A stretch of DNA of 64,000 nt from Pseudorhodoferax sp047601025 (GCF_047601025.1 NZ_JASGJZ010000001.1:5270001-5334000), one strand, 5' to 3'; shown: positions 43,101-54,040, counted from the first letter of the stretch. The notes: a model not told the origin generated them from the sequence alone. Numbers and translations: made by a program.

Positions 43101-45682
43101 CAGAACGACGCCGTGAGGGTCAGGTAATAGGCACGGCCCGGCTCGTTGTAGGTCAAGGCGCCTGCGCCGGTGGAAATGACCCGGGAGTCCGGATCACCGC
43201 TCGCCACGTTGCCCGCCGCCAGGCGGGCCGCGCGCTTGATCTGGCGATCGAACAGATTGCTGACCCCCAAGCCCAGCCGGAGGGTCTTGTTGATCTCGTA
43301 GGTGCCGCTGAGGCCGAGCAACACGTAGGACCCGCGCTGGCGCAGCGCATCACCCACCATCCGGTAGCCGTGGTAGCTCATCGTGCGCGGCTTGCGCCGG
43401 CCGTAGAGCGTGGACGTCAGCTGCATCGAGAACCGGTCGGTGGCGCGCCAGTCCAGCGTGCTGTTCAGCGTGTACTTCGGGATGACGGACAGCGGCTGCC
43501 CGGTGTCCTTGTTGATGTTCTTGAACATCCAGGTCAGGTTGTTCAGCAGCCTGAGCTGGTTTCCGTTGGGGCCGAGCAAAGGCACGCTGAAGCTGCCTTC
43601 CAGGCCATGCACCAGGGCCTTGCCGGAATTGCGCCATTCGAAGTCGATCGGATGATCGACGTCGAATCCACTGAGGGCTTCGGCGATGATGCGATTCTTG
43701 TAGTCGTTGCGGAAGTAGGCCAGGCTGGCATTCCAGCCCCGCCGGCCATCCCAGGCCACGCCGATTTCCTGGTTGACGCTGATCTCCGGCTTCAGCGCGG
43801 GATTGCCACGCACGGTGCAGTCATAGGAATCGGGATCGAGACCGAGGCCGTTGTACGGACATGCGCCGCCCAGGCCGGATGCGTAGAACGGCGAGGTCTG
43901 GTAGGGGGTCGGCGCCTTGAAGACACGCGCGATGCCGCCCTTGAGCGTGAAACCGTCACCCAGCGCGTAGGTCGCGTTCAGGCTTGGGCTCCAGTTGTTG
44001 CCGAACTGGCTGTGGTGGTCGAAGCGCAGGCCCGGCGTCAGGATCAGCGCGTCGCCGATGCCGATGTTGTCTTCGACATAGAAGGCCGTCGTGTTGCTCT
44101 TCATCTCGACGAACTCAGGGGGCGTCGCCGTGGACAGCAGCGCGTTGTCGTCGAGCAGTTTCATCCTCCGGAGCTCGATGCCGGTCGTCAGCACCTGGTC
44201 CAGGCCGCCGAGCTTCAGCGGCGTGTTCAGTTCGCCGTTGAGGAAGTAGTTGTCCATGTCCGAGTTCTGCAGCGCGCCGGCCGTGCCGCAGTTGCCCTCG
44301 CCCATGCCGCTGGCACCCTGGCGGCAATTGACGGTGCGGGAGTTCTCGTACTGGAAGATGACGCGCGACTTGCCCACGTCCCCCCAGTCCCCGCGGTGCG
44401 TGACCGAGGCGTTCTGCCGGTAGACACGGCGTGTCTCCGCGCCGCGCTCGGCCCACTCGCCGAGCAGTTCGGCCGCCGCGCCGGACGGCGTGGTGTTGGA
44501 GGTGTCGCCGGCGTAGCGGTTGCCGAGGCGGCTGAAGCCGGCCTCGAACTCGAGGACCTGGTGAGGCGTCAGATCCCAGCGCAGCAAGCCGTTGAGGTCG
44601 CGGTTGCGGCGCCCTTCCCGGCCAGCCACCCAGTTCGGGGAACCATCGTCGAGCACCCCGTTGATGGTCGGCTTGTCGCCGTCGGTCCTGGCCACGTTGC
44701 CGTACAGGCGGAACGACAGGTTCTCTGACATCGGCCCGGCGAGGTTGAAGCCGAGGCGGCGCGTGCCATGGCCTTCCAGGCTGCTCTCGGGCTTGCTGAG
44801 GTAGGTCGTCACCGAGCCCGTGAGCGTGCCGGTCGGCTTCTTGGTGATGATGTTCACCACGCCACCCGAGGCACCCGAGCCGTAGCGCGCTGCCGCCGGG
44901 CCGCGAATGATTTCGATGCGCTCGATCTGGTCGGGCGGCACCCAGTTGGTGTCGCCGCTGGTGTCGCGGTCGCCCGTGCGGCGCGTGATGGCGCCCTGGC
45001 GCGACTGCACCGGCTTGCCGTCGACCAGGATCATGGTGTTCTCCGCGCCCATGCCGCGCAGATCGATCTCGCGCTGGTTGCCGTAGGCACCGACGGAACT
45101 GGCGCCCGAGAAACTGACCCCGGGCTGGGTCATCAGGATCTCGGCCAGGTCGTTGGCCGGCGGACGGCGCTCCAGGTCTTCCTGCGTGATGATGGACACG
45201 CCCAGCGACTGGAGCAACTGGTCTTCCGCCGTCGCCGTCACGCGGATCTCGTGCAGAGCGGGCGTGCCGATGCCCGGCCCGGACGATGCCGCGACCGGCA
45301 CGCGCCGCAGTGCATAGCCCCCATCCGCGGTACGCACGGCTTCGAGACCCGTGCCGGCAAGTAACCGGGCGAGCCCCTGCTCGACGGCGTAGCGCCCCTG
45401 CAAGCCCGGGCTGCGCAGCCCGGAAGTGAGCTGGGGGTCCGCGGCCAGCAGCAGCCCCGCCGCCCGGCCGAAGCGGCCGATCGCCTCGTCCAGCGGGCCC
45501 GCGGGAATCTCGTAGACGCGCAGATTCTCGGTCTGGGCATGAACCGGCCCGGCGGGCAACAACCAGGCCGTGCCGGCCGTGGCGCCGAGTACGGCTGCAT
45601 GCACCGCGGCCGCCAGCAACGCCGGCATGGGTGGCTGCGAAGCCTTGGGCCTGGAACACAAGGGGGCGAAACGGCGGGTCAT
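43100..45682 (-). CDS. TonB-dependent siderophore receptor with STN signalling domain (FecA-type)
   Basis: An 860-residue receptor. Signal peptide to about 49; STN domain residues 52-127 (RVYEIPAGPLDEAIGRFGRA to GGYALRRV); TonB box EIRVTA at 145-150; plug (SIITQEDLERRPPANDLAEI, ENTMILVDGKPVQSRQGAIT, ERIEIIRGPAAARYGSGASG); barrel ending YYLTLTASF. The STN domain contacts FecR so that substrate binding activates FecI. fecR and fecI lie directly upstream, completing a cell-surface signalling triad. It is a clear paralog of the receptor at 39173. The ATG at 45682 sits 173 bases after the fecR stop, past a long polypurine leader tract. Confidence 0.95.
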   Translation of the reverse strand: MTRRFAPLCSRPKASQPPMPALLAAAVHAAVLGATAGTAWLLPAGPVHAQTENLRVYEIPAGPLDEAIGRFGRAAGLLLAADPQLTSGLRSPGLQGRYAVEQGLARLLAGTGLEAVRTADGGYALRRVPVAASSGPGIGTPALHEIRVTATAEDQLLQSLGVSIITQEDLERRPPANDLAEILMTQPGVSFSGASSVGAYGNQREIDLRGMGAENTMILVDGKPVQSRQGAITRRTGDRDTSGDTNWVPPDQIERIEIIRGPAAARYGSGASGGVVNIITKKPTGTLTGSVTTYLSKPESSLEGHGTRRLGFNLAGPMSENLSFRLYGNVARTDGDKPTINGVLDDGSPNWVAGREGRRNRDLNGLLRWDLTPHQVLEFEAGFSRLGNRYAGDTSNTTPSGAAAELLGEWAERGAETRRVYRQNASVTHRGDWGDVGKSRVIFQYENSRTVNCRQGASGMGEGNCGTAGALQNSDMDNYFLNGELNTPLKLGGLDQVLTTGIELRRMKLLDDNALLSTATPPEFVEMKSNTTAFYVEDNIGIGDALILTPGLRFDHHSQFGNNWSPSLNATYALGDGFTLKGGIARVFKAPTPYQTSPFYASGLGGACPYNGLGLDPDSYDCTVRGNPALKPEISVNQEIGVAWDGRRGWNASLAYFRNDYKNRIIAEALSGFDVDHPIDFEWRNSGKALVHGLEGSFSVPLLGPNGNQLRLLNNLTWMFKNINKDTGQPLSVIPKYTLNSTLDWRATDRFSMQLTSTLYGRRKPRTMSYHGYRMVGDALRQRGSYVLLGLSGTYEINKTLRLGLGVSNLFDRQIKRAARLAAGNVASGDPDSRVISTGAGALTYNEPGRAYYLTLTASF

Positions 45683-45811
45683 GAACGAACGGTCCTCCGG
45701 CAAATACAGACATGGAAGGACAGTGGCTGACCGCTGCAACGCTGCGCAGCGCCATGACGACGCGAGTGGGCTGTGTCCTGCTACCGTGTATGACGCGCAG
45801 GACGCGCTGAT

Positions 45812-45840
45812 CTCCCCCCCCTCTTTTTTGTTTTTTCTCT
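45812..45840 (-). repeat. Polypurine tract with G8 run in the receptor leader
   Basis: On the plus strand the segment is nearly pure pyrimidine, with a run of eight C and two runs of six T; on the transcribed minus strand this is a G8 run within an A/G-rich tract. It lies 130 bases upstream of the receptor start and just downstream of fecR. Such tracts can slip in length during replication, and as mRNA they could affect ribosome access. No function is established. Confidence 0.5.
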
Positions 45841-45855
45841 GGCCGGGTACGCGGA

Positions 45856-46905
45856 TCAGGCCGGCGCCACCGTCACCCACCAGCGCGAGCGGTACACGAC
45901 GCGCACTGGCAGGATGTGCGCCAGCATGGACAGCACGCGATCGGTGTCGGCGAGCGGAAAGCTGCCGGTGACACGCAAGGGGCCGACCGCAGGATCGCAG
46001 CGCAGGACGCCCCGGCGCCAATGCGCCAGTTCCGCCAGGAAGGCATCCAGGCGCTGGCGCTCGGCCACCAGCATGCCCTCGGCCCAGGCACCCGTACCGG
46101 GGAGAACCGGCGCCGGCGGCTGCACGACACGGTACCGGTCGAAACCGGCCTGCTGTCCGGGTTGCAGCATCAACGGCAACCCGGCTTCCCGCGGCTGCAG
46201 CCGCACATGCCCGGCCAGCACCGACACCTGCGTGACGGCGGCGCCATGGCGACTGACCGTGAACTGGGTACCCAATGGAGTGGCCGTGCCTTCGGTCGTG
46301 ACGACTTGCAGCGGCCGCCCCGCCGGGTCGTGCCCGGAGTCGACGAGGATTTCTCCGGCATGCAGCAGGATCCGGCGCTCACGCGGCGTGAAGCGCAGAT
46401 CCACCGCGGCCGCGCTGGACAAGTGCAGCCGGGTGCCGTCGTCCAGCACCACGGCCCGCGTCTCGCCGGTCGCGGTCTGCAGATCGGCGGCCAAACGCGG
46501 CCAGGGCGTATGTCCGCGCAGCATCCAGGCGGACACGGCCGCGCCGGTCAGGCCCAGCGTCCATCCATTGAACTTGCGGCGGGCTTGCCGCCGGACGAGT
46601 TCGCGCAGGGTCTCCCGCGCCACGGCGGCCGACACCGGACTCCACCCGTCGTGCGGCAGGCTGCGCTGCAGGTCGTGGTCGAGCGCCGCCAGGCGCTGCC
46701 AGGCCAGTTCGTGGCGGGGGTCGGCGGCACGCCAGGCCTGGCAGTCCCGGGCGTCGGCGGCAGTCGCGGCCTCAGACTGCAGGCGGGCCATCCAGTCTGC
46801 GGCCTGGCCCACGACGGCCGGCGGCAGGGCCTCGCCCTCCTGCTGCCGTGCCGCCGAGGCCGCGTGCAAGGCGAATGGATGGCCCTCCGGTTCAGGCGTG
46901 CTCAT
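45856..46905 (-). CDS. fecR: FecR-family anti-sigma / sigma regulator
   Basis: A 349-residue inner-membrane regulator. The N-terminal DUF4880-type domain (VVGQAADWMARLQSEAATAA through HELAWQRL) faces the cytoplasm and binds sigma. A membrane segment is at about 110-130 (FNGWTLGLTGAAVSAWML). The periplasmic FecR domain follows (ATGETRAVVLDDGTRLHLSS, HAGEILVDSGHDPAGRPLQV, PLGTQFTVSRHG). The C-terminal part (LRVTGSFPLADTDRVLSMLA) contacts the STN domain of the receptor. Its start overlaps the fecI stop by 14 bases. It regulates the receptor-methyltransferase genes downstream. Confidence 0.92.
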   Translation of the reverse strand: MSTPEPEGHPFALHAASAARQQEGEALPPAVVGQAADWMARLQSEAATAADARDCQAWRAADPRHELAWQRLAALDHDLQRSLPHDGWSPVSAAVARETLRELVRRQARRKFNGWTLGLTGAAVSAWMLRGHTPWPRLAADLQTATGETRAVVLDDGTRLHLSSAAAVDLRFTPRERRILLHAGEILVDSGHDPAGRPLQVVTTEGTATPLGTQFTVSRHGAAVTQVSVLAGHVRLQPREAGLPLMLQPGQQAGFDRYRVVQPPAPVLPGTGAWAEGMLVAERQRLDAFLAELAHWRRGVLRCDPAVGPLRVTGSFPLADTDRVLSMLAHILPVRVVYRSRWWVTVAPA

Positions 46906-47392
46906 AGACCGCCACGTAGCAATGCTGCAGCGCCCGGGAGACGGCCTTCTGCACGGCCTTGGGCGAGATGCCCAGCGCCTGGGCGATCTCCGCGTGGCTC
47001 AGCCCGTCCAGGCGCGACAGCAGGAAGATTCGTCGTGTGCGGTCGTTGAGGCCGTCGAGGATCCGGCTGACGGCCTGCACCGCCTCGACGATGGCCAACT
47101 GGGTCTCCGGCGACGGCACGCAATCCTCGGGCAGTGCGGCTACGGCCTGCAGGTAGGCCTGTTCCACGGCCTGCCGGCGATAGTGGCTGACGGCCAAATG
47201 CTGCGCGACCGATCGCAGGTAGGCCCGGGGCTCGCGCAATGCCGGCAGCACCTGGCCCTGCTGGCGCAGCAGGCGTTCGAACGTGTCGTGCGCAAGATCG
47301 GCAGCACGATCGCAGCATCCCAGCTTGCGCCGCAGCAACTGCAGCAACCAGGCGTGGTGTTCGCGGTAGATCGCGTCCATGGTGTTCTGCAT
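46892..47392 (-). CDS. fecI: ECF sigma factor, FecI type
   Basis: A 166-residue sigma-70 family factor. Region 2 is YREHHAWLLQLLRRKLG to HDTFERLLRQ and EPRAYLRSVAQHLAVSHYRR. Region 4 is LNDRTRRIFLLSRLDGLSHA and EIAQALGISPKAVQKAVSRA. These are FecI-type motifs. It should transcribe the downstream receptor operon when signalled through FecR. ATG at 47392 or 47380 are both possible. A strong Fur-like box lies at 47431-47449, so iron limitation is the expected trigger. Confidence 0.93.
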   Translation of the reverse strand: MQNTMDAIYREHHAWLLQLLRRKLGCCDRAADLAHDTFERLLRQQGQVLPALREPRAYLRSVAQHLAVSHYRRQAVEQAYLQAVAALPEDCVPSPETQLAIVEAVQAVSRILDGLNDRTRRIFLLSRLDGLSHAEIAQALGISPKAVQKAVSRALQHCYVAVYEHA

Positions 47393-47430
47393 TGCCGCCC
47401 GATCGCCAGAAAAAAGTAGCATGAAAAAAG

Positions 47431-47449
47431 AATAATAAGAATTATTATT
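47431..47449. promoter_or_regulatory. Fur box upstream of fecI
   Basis: AATAATAA (47431-47438) and TTATTATT (47442-47449) form an exact inverted repeat around GAA. Aligned to the 19-base Fur consensus it agrees at 15 of 18 defined positions. It lies 39-57 bases upstream of the fecI start in a markedly AT-rich patch, the right place for iron-dependent repression of the fecIR-receptor operon. Confidence 0.8.
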
Positions 47450-47923
47450 ACTGCTTCTTCCGAACAGGGCCGGTCGCGGTGCGCTGCGCCTGGTAGGGAG
47501 GCCCTCGGGCCATGCGTCATGGAACGTGCGCGGCCAGCGCCGCGCAAGGCCCTGGGCCGCGCCGCTGGCCTGCGGGCGACGGGCCCATCGACTCGCCCTC
47601 CCCCTCACCGGTCGAAGGATTTTCCAGCGCGCTGGCGCGGCGGCATGCCAGCGTCGCGCACGCCCGGCGGCACCACGATCCAGGTGCGGCTGTTGCCGCC
47701 GAGCACCGGCAAGTTGTCCGCGCTGCGGCGCCCGACAAGGCCGGATACCAGGCACCGCCGCACTCGAAGCCGCATTCAGCGGCCCTGGGGCGCGGGCGCG
47801 AACCCAGCCCTTCTGCGAACACGGGCGATGACGGGCCGTCGACCACGCCTGCCTCTGCCATGGCGCCGCGAACACCAGCGCCAGTACCGCTCGAGCCGGC
47901 CAAATTCAGTCGCCGCTTGAATA
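47450..47923. other. Intergenic region between fecI and the ABC operon
   Basis: These 474 bases separate the divergent fecI and ABC transporter transcripts. Open frames exist on both strands but none has recognisable family sequence or a convincing RBS. No RNA gene or repeat is visible. Confidence 0.4.
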
Positions 47924-47940
47924 TGACCGACGGTCAGTCG
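47924..47940. promoter_or_regulatory. TetR-type operator before the ABC operon
   Basis: TGACC (47924-47928) and GGTCA (47932-47936) form an inverted repeat around GAC; a second, overlapping dyad CGAC/GTCG extends to 47940. This TGACCGNCGGTCA form is typical of operators for TetR-family regulators with AcrR-like HTH. It sits 34-50 bases before the ABC gene start (47974), and a TetR gene is the last gene of this operon, so autoregulation of the whole operon is likely. Confidence 0.65.
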
Positions 47941-47973
47941 ATAATGAACACTTCACTCCGGGAGCACGTACCG

Positions 47974-49688
47974 ATGAACCGTCCCCTGCTGCAACTGGCT
48001 GGCGTCGCACGCTGGCGGGTCGTGCTCGCCACCACCGTCGGGCTGCTCGCCACGGCCTGCCATGTGCTGCAGGGCGTGTTCGTGTCGCTGGCCCTGGCGG
48101 CCTTGCTGGCGGGCTCGCCGCTGCGCCGGGCGACCGGCTGGCTGGCGGCCTTTGCCGCTGTGGTCGCCGTGCGCGGCGTGCTCGTGTGGCTGGCCGAGGT
48201 CGTGGCCCAGGGTGTCGCCCAGCGCACGAAGGAAGATCTGCGCCAGCGGCTGCTGTCGTGCCTGGTCGAGCTCGGCCCCGGCCTGTCGTCGCACCGGCGG
48301 ACCGGCGACCTGCAGGCGACGATCGTCGCGGGCGTGGAGGCGCTGGAGAGCTACTACAGCCGCTACCTGCCGGCCGTCTTCGTCGCGGTCTTCGGCTGCG
48401 CGGGCGTGCTGCTGTGCCTGGCCTGGGTGGACTGGAAGTCCGCCCTGCTGCTGGCGGCGTTCGTCGCCGCGTTCCCGGTCGCCGACCATTTGTGGCTGCG
48501 CTGGCGCATGCCCACGTCGTCCGGCGTCTTCGCTGCGATGGGCGCGTTCGGCGCCTACCTGCTCGACAGCCTGCAGGGCATCGTCACGCTGAAGGCCTTC
48601 GATGCCTCGGCGCGGCGCCGGTCCGTCCTGGCCCGGCGCGCCGCCGACCTGCGCCGCGCGTCGATGGCCACGCTCACGGTGTCGCTGGCGCGCACCGGCC
48701 TGACCGGCTTCATTTCGCTGGGTGGTATCGCGCTCGTGCTCGCGTTCAACGCCTGGCGCACCGCGGCTGGCGAGCTGGCGCCCTTCGCGCTCTTCCTGAC
48801 GCTGTTCCTCGCCCGAGAAGCCTTCCGGCCGCTCGATCGGCTGGAGCGGGAGTTCCACACCGCCTGGTCGGCCAGCGGGGCGGTGGCGCCGATCGCGGCC
48901 CTGCTGGAGGCCACACCCGACGTGCGCGGGCCCGGCCGGCCGGCGGCGCTGCCCGCGCGCAGCGACATCGCCTTCGAGAACGTGGACTTCGCCTACGGCA
49001 AGGGGGAAGCGCCGGCGCTTTCCTCCGTCTCCTTCGCCGTGCGCGAGAAGGAGTTCGTCGCGCTGGTGGGCCCGTCGGGCGCCGGGAAATCCACGGTGAT
49101 CGCGCTGTTGCTGCGCTTCTTCGACCCTGCGGGCGGCTGCATACGCATCGGCGGCACCGACATCCGCACGCTGGACCTGGACGCGCTGCGCTCGCTCGTC
49201 AGCGTGGTGTCGCAGGACACCTTCCTGTTCCACGGCAGCATCGAGGACAACCTGCGCATCGCGAAGCCGGGCGCGACGCTGGACGAGATCCGCGCCGCCG
49301 CGGGGGCCGCGCATATCGACGATTTCATCCAGGGCCTGCCGCAGGGCTACGCCACGCCGGTCGGCGAGCGCGGCGCCCGGCTCTCGGGCGGCCAGCGCCA
49401 GCGCCTGGCGATCGCGCGGGCGCTGCTGAAGGACGCGCCGATCCTGCTGCTCGACGAGGCCACCTCCAGCGTCGACGCCGCCAGCGAGCAGGCGATCCAG
49501 CAGGCGCTGGCCGCCCTCGCCGGCCGGCGCACGACGCTGGTGATCGCCCACCGCCTGTCTACCATCCGCCGCGCCGACCGCATCCTCGTGCTCGATGCGG
49601 GCCGCATCGTCGAGCAAGGGGACCACGGCAGCCTGGCGGGCGCCGAAGGCCTCTATGCCCGCCTGATGCGCGTGCCGGGAGAAGCCGC

Positions 49689-49692
<4 letters not shown>
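47974..49692 (+). CDS. ABC transporter, fused permease/ATPase half-transporter 1
   Basis: A 572-residue exporter-fold half-transporter. The six-TM domain (about 1-300) starts RWRVVLATTVGLLATACHVL; the ATPase domain has Walker A GPSGAGKST near 366, signature LSGGQ near 469 and Walker B ILLLDEA near 489. With the next gene it forms a heterodimer. The pair and the siderophore context resemble YbtP-YbtQ or IrtA-IrtB, exporter-fold transporters that import ferric siderophores. Export of a siderophore is the alternative. The ATG at 47974 with GGAG 9 bases upstream is preferred over ATG 47944. Confidence 0.88.
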
Positions 49693-51466
<1,774 letters not shown>

Positions 51467-51470
<4 letters not shown>

Positions 51471-51928
51471 TCCGCCATGACCTCTCCCACTGGCCGCTGG
51501 TCCTCAGCGTCGCGCGCGGCCCGAGCACGCTGGCCGAGCACGACGCCTTCCTGGCCGAATGGAACCACTGGCTCGACCGCGGCGAGCGCTTCGCGACCCT
51601 GCGCGTGTTCGCCGACGCCGCGGCCCTCGCCCACCCGGACGGTGCCGCCCGCGGCGCCAAGGCCTGGCTGCAGGCCAACGCCGGGCGCCTGCAGGCGCAA
51701 GTGACCGCCATGGCGACCGTTGTGCCGCCCGAGCAGCTCGCGCCGGTGCGCCGCATGAACGCCGAGAAGCTGTTCGGCGTGCCGGCGCAGGCCTTCGGCG
51801 GCATCGACGACGCGCTGGACTGGCTGGAGCGGGTCGCCGCGCCCGCCTCCACCTGGCGCCGCGACGCGGCCGCCGAACGGCTGCGGCGCATCCTCGGCGA
51901 AAATCGGCCCCACCCATCCCCGCCCTGA
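51467..51928 (+). CDS. Small protein with SpoIIAA/STAS-like pattern, ABC operon
   Basis: A 153-residue soluble protein, no signal or TM segment, whose ATG overlaps the ABC stop (ATGA). Segments HDLSHWPLVLSVARGPSTLA, ATLRVFADAAALAHP and GGIDDALDWLERVAA follow the order of SpoIIAA-like/STAS domains, but similarity is by pattern only and I do not recognise a family with confidence. The ATGA coupling to the ABC pair suggests that it is a regulatory or accessory subunit of the transporter. Confidence 0.72.
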
Positions 51929-51971
51929 TCGGGCTCCACCGGTCAGCCAGCACTCCGCCAGCCAGCCCACG

Positions 51972-52595
51972 ATGCCCCCCGCCACAGCCGCTGCCCCAGC
52001 CACCACGCGCCCGCGCACCAAGCCGGCCGTCGTCCGCCGCGAGGAACTGATGGATGCCGCGCAGGCGTTGTTCCTCGACAAGGGCTTCGACGCCACCAGC
52101 GTCGACGAGATCGTCGCCCAGGCCGGCGTCGCCAAGGGCACGTTCTACTTCCATTTCAAGACCAAGGACGATGTGCTGCGGGCGCTGCGGGAACGCTTCG
52201 TCGTGAAGTTCCATGAACGCCTGGAAAGTGCGGTGGCCGCCTGCGCGCCGGACGACTGGAGCGGCCGGCTCGAAGCCTGGATGGAGGCGGCCGTCGACGG
52301 CTACCTGGACCAGTTCGCGCTGCACGATCTGGTGTTCCACGAGTTCCGCCCGTCGAGCCGCCGCATGCAGCACGACAACCCGATCACCCGGCACCTGGCG
52401 ACGTTGATCGCGGACGGGGCGCAAAACGGCGCATGGACGGCGCCCTATCCCCGCCTGATGGCTGCGATGCTGTTCGGAGGCTTCCATGGCGCCGTCGACG
52501 AGGAGATCGTCGCGCCGTCGAAGACGACCCGCCAACGGTTGACCGCCGAGGTCCTGCGCTTCTGCCGGATGGCGCTCGGGCTGGCGTGTTCGTGA
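51972..52595 (+). CDS. TetR family transcriptional regulator
   Basis: A 207-residue regulator with a Pro/Ala-rich N-terminal lead (1-20) and HTH AAQALFLDKGFDATSVDEI with AGVAKGTFYFHFKTKDDVLR (about 25-70). The C-terminal ligand domain is helical (EAWMEAAVDGYLDQFALHDL). It is the last gene of the ABC operon, 43 bases after the small-protein gene. The palindrome at 47924 is its probable site. It may sense the transported molecule. It is convergent with the amidohydrolase gene; a GC hairpin between them (around 52610-52634) may terminate transcription. Confidence 0.92.
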   Translation: MPPATAAAPATTRPRTKPAVVRREELMDAAQALFLDKGFDATSVDEIVAQAGVAKGTFYFHFKTKDDVLRALRERFVVKFHERLESAVAACAPDDWSGRLEAWMEAAVDGYLDQFALHDLVFHEFRPSSRRMQHDNPITRHLATLIADGAQNGAWTAPYPRLMAAMLFGGFHGAVDEEIVAPSKTTRQRLTAEVLRFCRMALGLACS

Positions 52596-52663
52596 CGAAA
52601 GGCCTTCGAGCCCCCCCCTCCGGCAACAGGGGGCGCGGTCGCTGCCGGAGCGAGGCGGCACGC

Positions 52664-54040
52664 TCAGTCCACGCGCACCAGGTCGTCCAGTTCGCGATAG
52701 TCCGGCGGCGTGGTGTCGATGGCCCGGCCCGTGCGCAGCACGGTGCGGTCCCACTGGTGGCGCGCCAGCATCTCGGAATAGCTGCGCGCACGCAGCACCA
52801 TCAGGTCGGCCGGCATGCCGGCCTTGAGCACGCCGCGCCCCTCCAGTCCCATGATGGCCGCCGGCGTGGCGCTGGCGGCGCGGATCCAGTCGCCGAACGG
52901 GTGGTCCAGGTGCAGGATCTTCACCGCCTGGGTGTAGGTGTCGAGCATGTCGTGGTCGCCGTAGGCGTAGAAGGGGTCGCGGCAGTTGTCGCCGGCCACG
53001 GCCACCTCCAGGCCCGCGGCCTTCATCTCGTGCAGCACCGTCACGCCGCGCCAGCGCGGGGTGCGGGTGGCGTCCAGGCTGCGGTCCTGCAGGTACATGT
53101 TCACCGTCGGCAGGCTGACGATGGCGATGCCGGCCTCGCGGCAGGCGGCCAGGGTCTGGGCGATGACCTCGTCGGTCTGCAGCGCCAGCGCGGTGCAGTG
53201 GCCGCAGAGGATGCGGCCCTGGAAGCCCTGTTTGATCGCCGCCTGCGCCACGCGGATCAGCGAACGCGCGCGCGGGTCGGTGGATTCGTCCACGTGCAGG
53301 TCCACGTCGAGCCCGCGCTCGGCCGCGAGCCGGAACAGGCGCACCATGGCCTCGTCGATCTCGGGCGGCACGGGCTCCTGCGGGTGGGCCTGCGACTTGG
53401 TGACGCAGCCGAGGTTGCCGCCGCTCTCGGCAACGATGTCGGCCAGGCGCACGCCCTCCTCGCGCAGGAACACGTCCACCTGCGTGATCGACGACACCTG
53501 CAGCGCGATGCGCCCGGCCCAGGCCTCGCGCATGGCGCGGAAGACGGGGTACGAGATCTCGGCCTGCGGCGACTGCGAATCGAGGTGCGTGCGGATCGCC
53601 ACCACGCCCTTGGCATAGGCGGTGCGCAGTGCGAAGTCCATGCGCCGGCGCAGGTCCTCGGCGTTCCAGTTGGCGGTGCGGTCCTGCATGGTGGCCCGCG
53701 CGGCGCCCGCGCCGTCGCCGGTGGGGTTGGCCTGGCGCGGCCAGATGTGGCCCTTGTCCAGGTGCGTGTGCAGGTCCACGAAGCCGGGGAGCACGAGCGA
53801 GTCGTCCAGGTCCGGGCCGCGCGCGGCGTCGGTGGCGCCGGCCGGCGCGATCTGCGCGATGCGCCCGTCCGCGATGGCCAGGTCCAGCGCCACCAGGTCG
53901 CCGTCGCCGGCCGGCCGCAGGCTGGCGGCGACGGGGTCGTCGATCAGGCAGCGCGGCGCGCGCACGCGGCGCAGCACGTAGCGCCCGCCCGCCGCGCCGG
54001 GCGGGGTGAAGAAGGACGGTGTCATGCGGTCTGGCGTCAT
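52664..54040 (-). CDS. Amidohydrolase, cytosine-deaminase-like
   Basis: A 458-residue metal-dependent amidohydrolase. Metal ligands are H91-x-H93 in VDLHTHLDKG, further His in DLHVDES and CGHCTAL, and Asp in AGDNCRDP. These follow the CodA order. The N-terminal and C-terminal flanks form the usual small beta domain (LKAGMPADLMVLRARSYSEM). It may deaminate or hydrolyse a heterocycle. The substrate is not defined. It overlaps the following binding-protein gene (ATGA at 54040). ATG 54025 is an alternative start. Confidence 0.85.
   Translation of the reverse strand: MTPDRMTPSFFTPPGAAGGRYVLRRVRAPRCLIDDPVAASLRPAGDGDLVALDLAIADGRIAQIAPAGATDAARGPDLDDSLVLPGFVDLHTHLDKGHIWPRQANPTGDGAGAARATMQDRTANWNAEDLRRRMDFALRTAYAKGVVAIRTHLDSQSPQAEISYPVFRAMREAWAGRIALQVSSITQVDVFLREEGVRLADIVAESGGNLGCVTKSQAHPQEPVPPEIDEAMVRLFRLAAERGLDVDLHVDESTDPRARSLIRVAQAAIKQGFQGRILCGHCTALALQTDEVIAQTLAACREAGIAIVSLPTVNMYLQDRSLDATRTPRWRGVTVLHEMKAAGLEVAVAGDNCRDPFYAYGDHDMLDTYTQAVKILHLDHPFGDWIRAASATPAAIMGLEGRGVLKAGMPADLMVLRARSYSEMLARHQWDRTVLRTGRAIDTTPPDYRELDDLVRVD

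Noticed and set aside
47512..47943. Upstream in-frame extension of the first ABC gene.
   Set aside because: The extension has low-complexity Arg/Pro/Ala composition, contains the TetR operator and lacks an RBS; a good RBS precedes 47974.
48186..49688. Long frame running into the second ABC gene from within the first.
   Set aside because: It overlaps the first ABC gene out of frame; the ATGA start at 49689 is clearly the true one.
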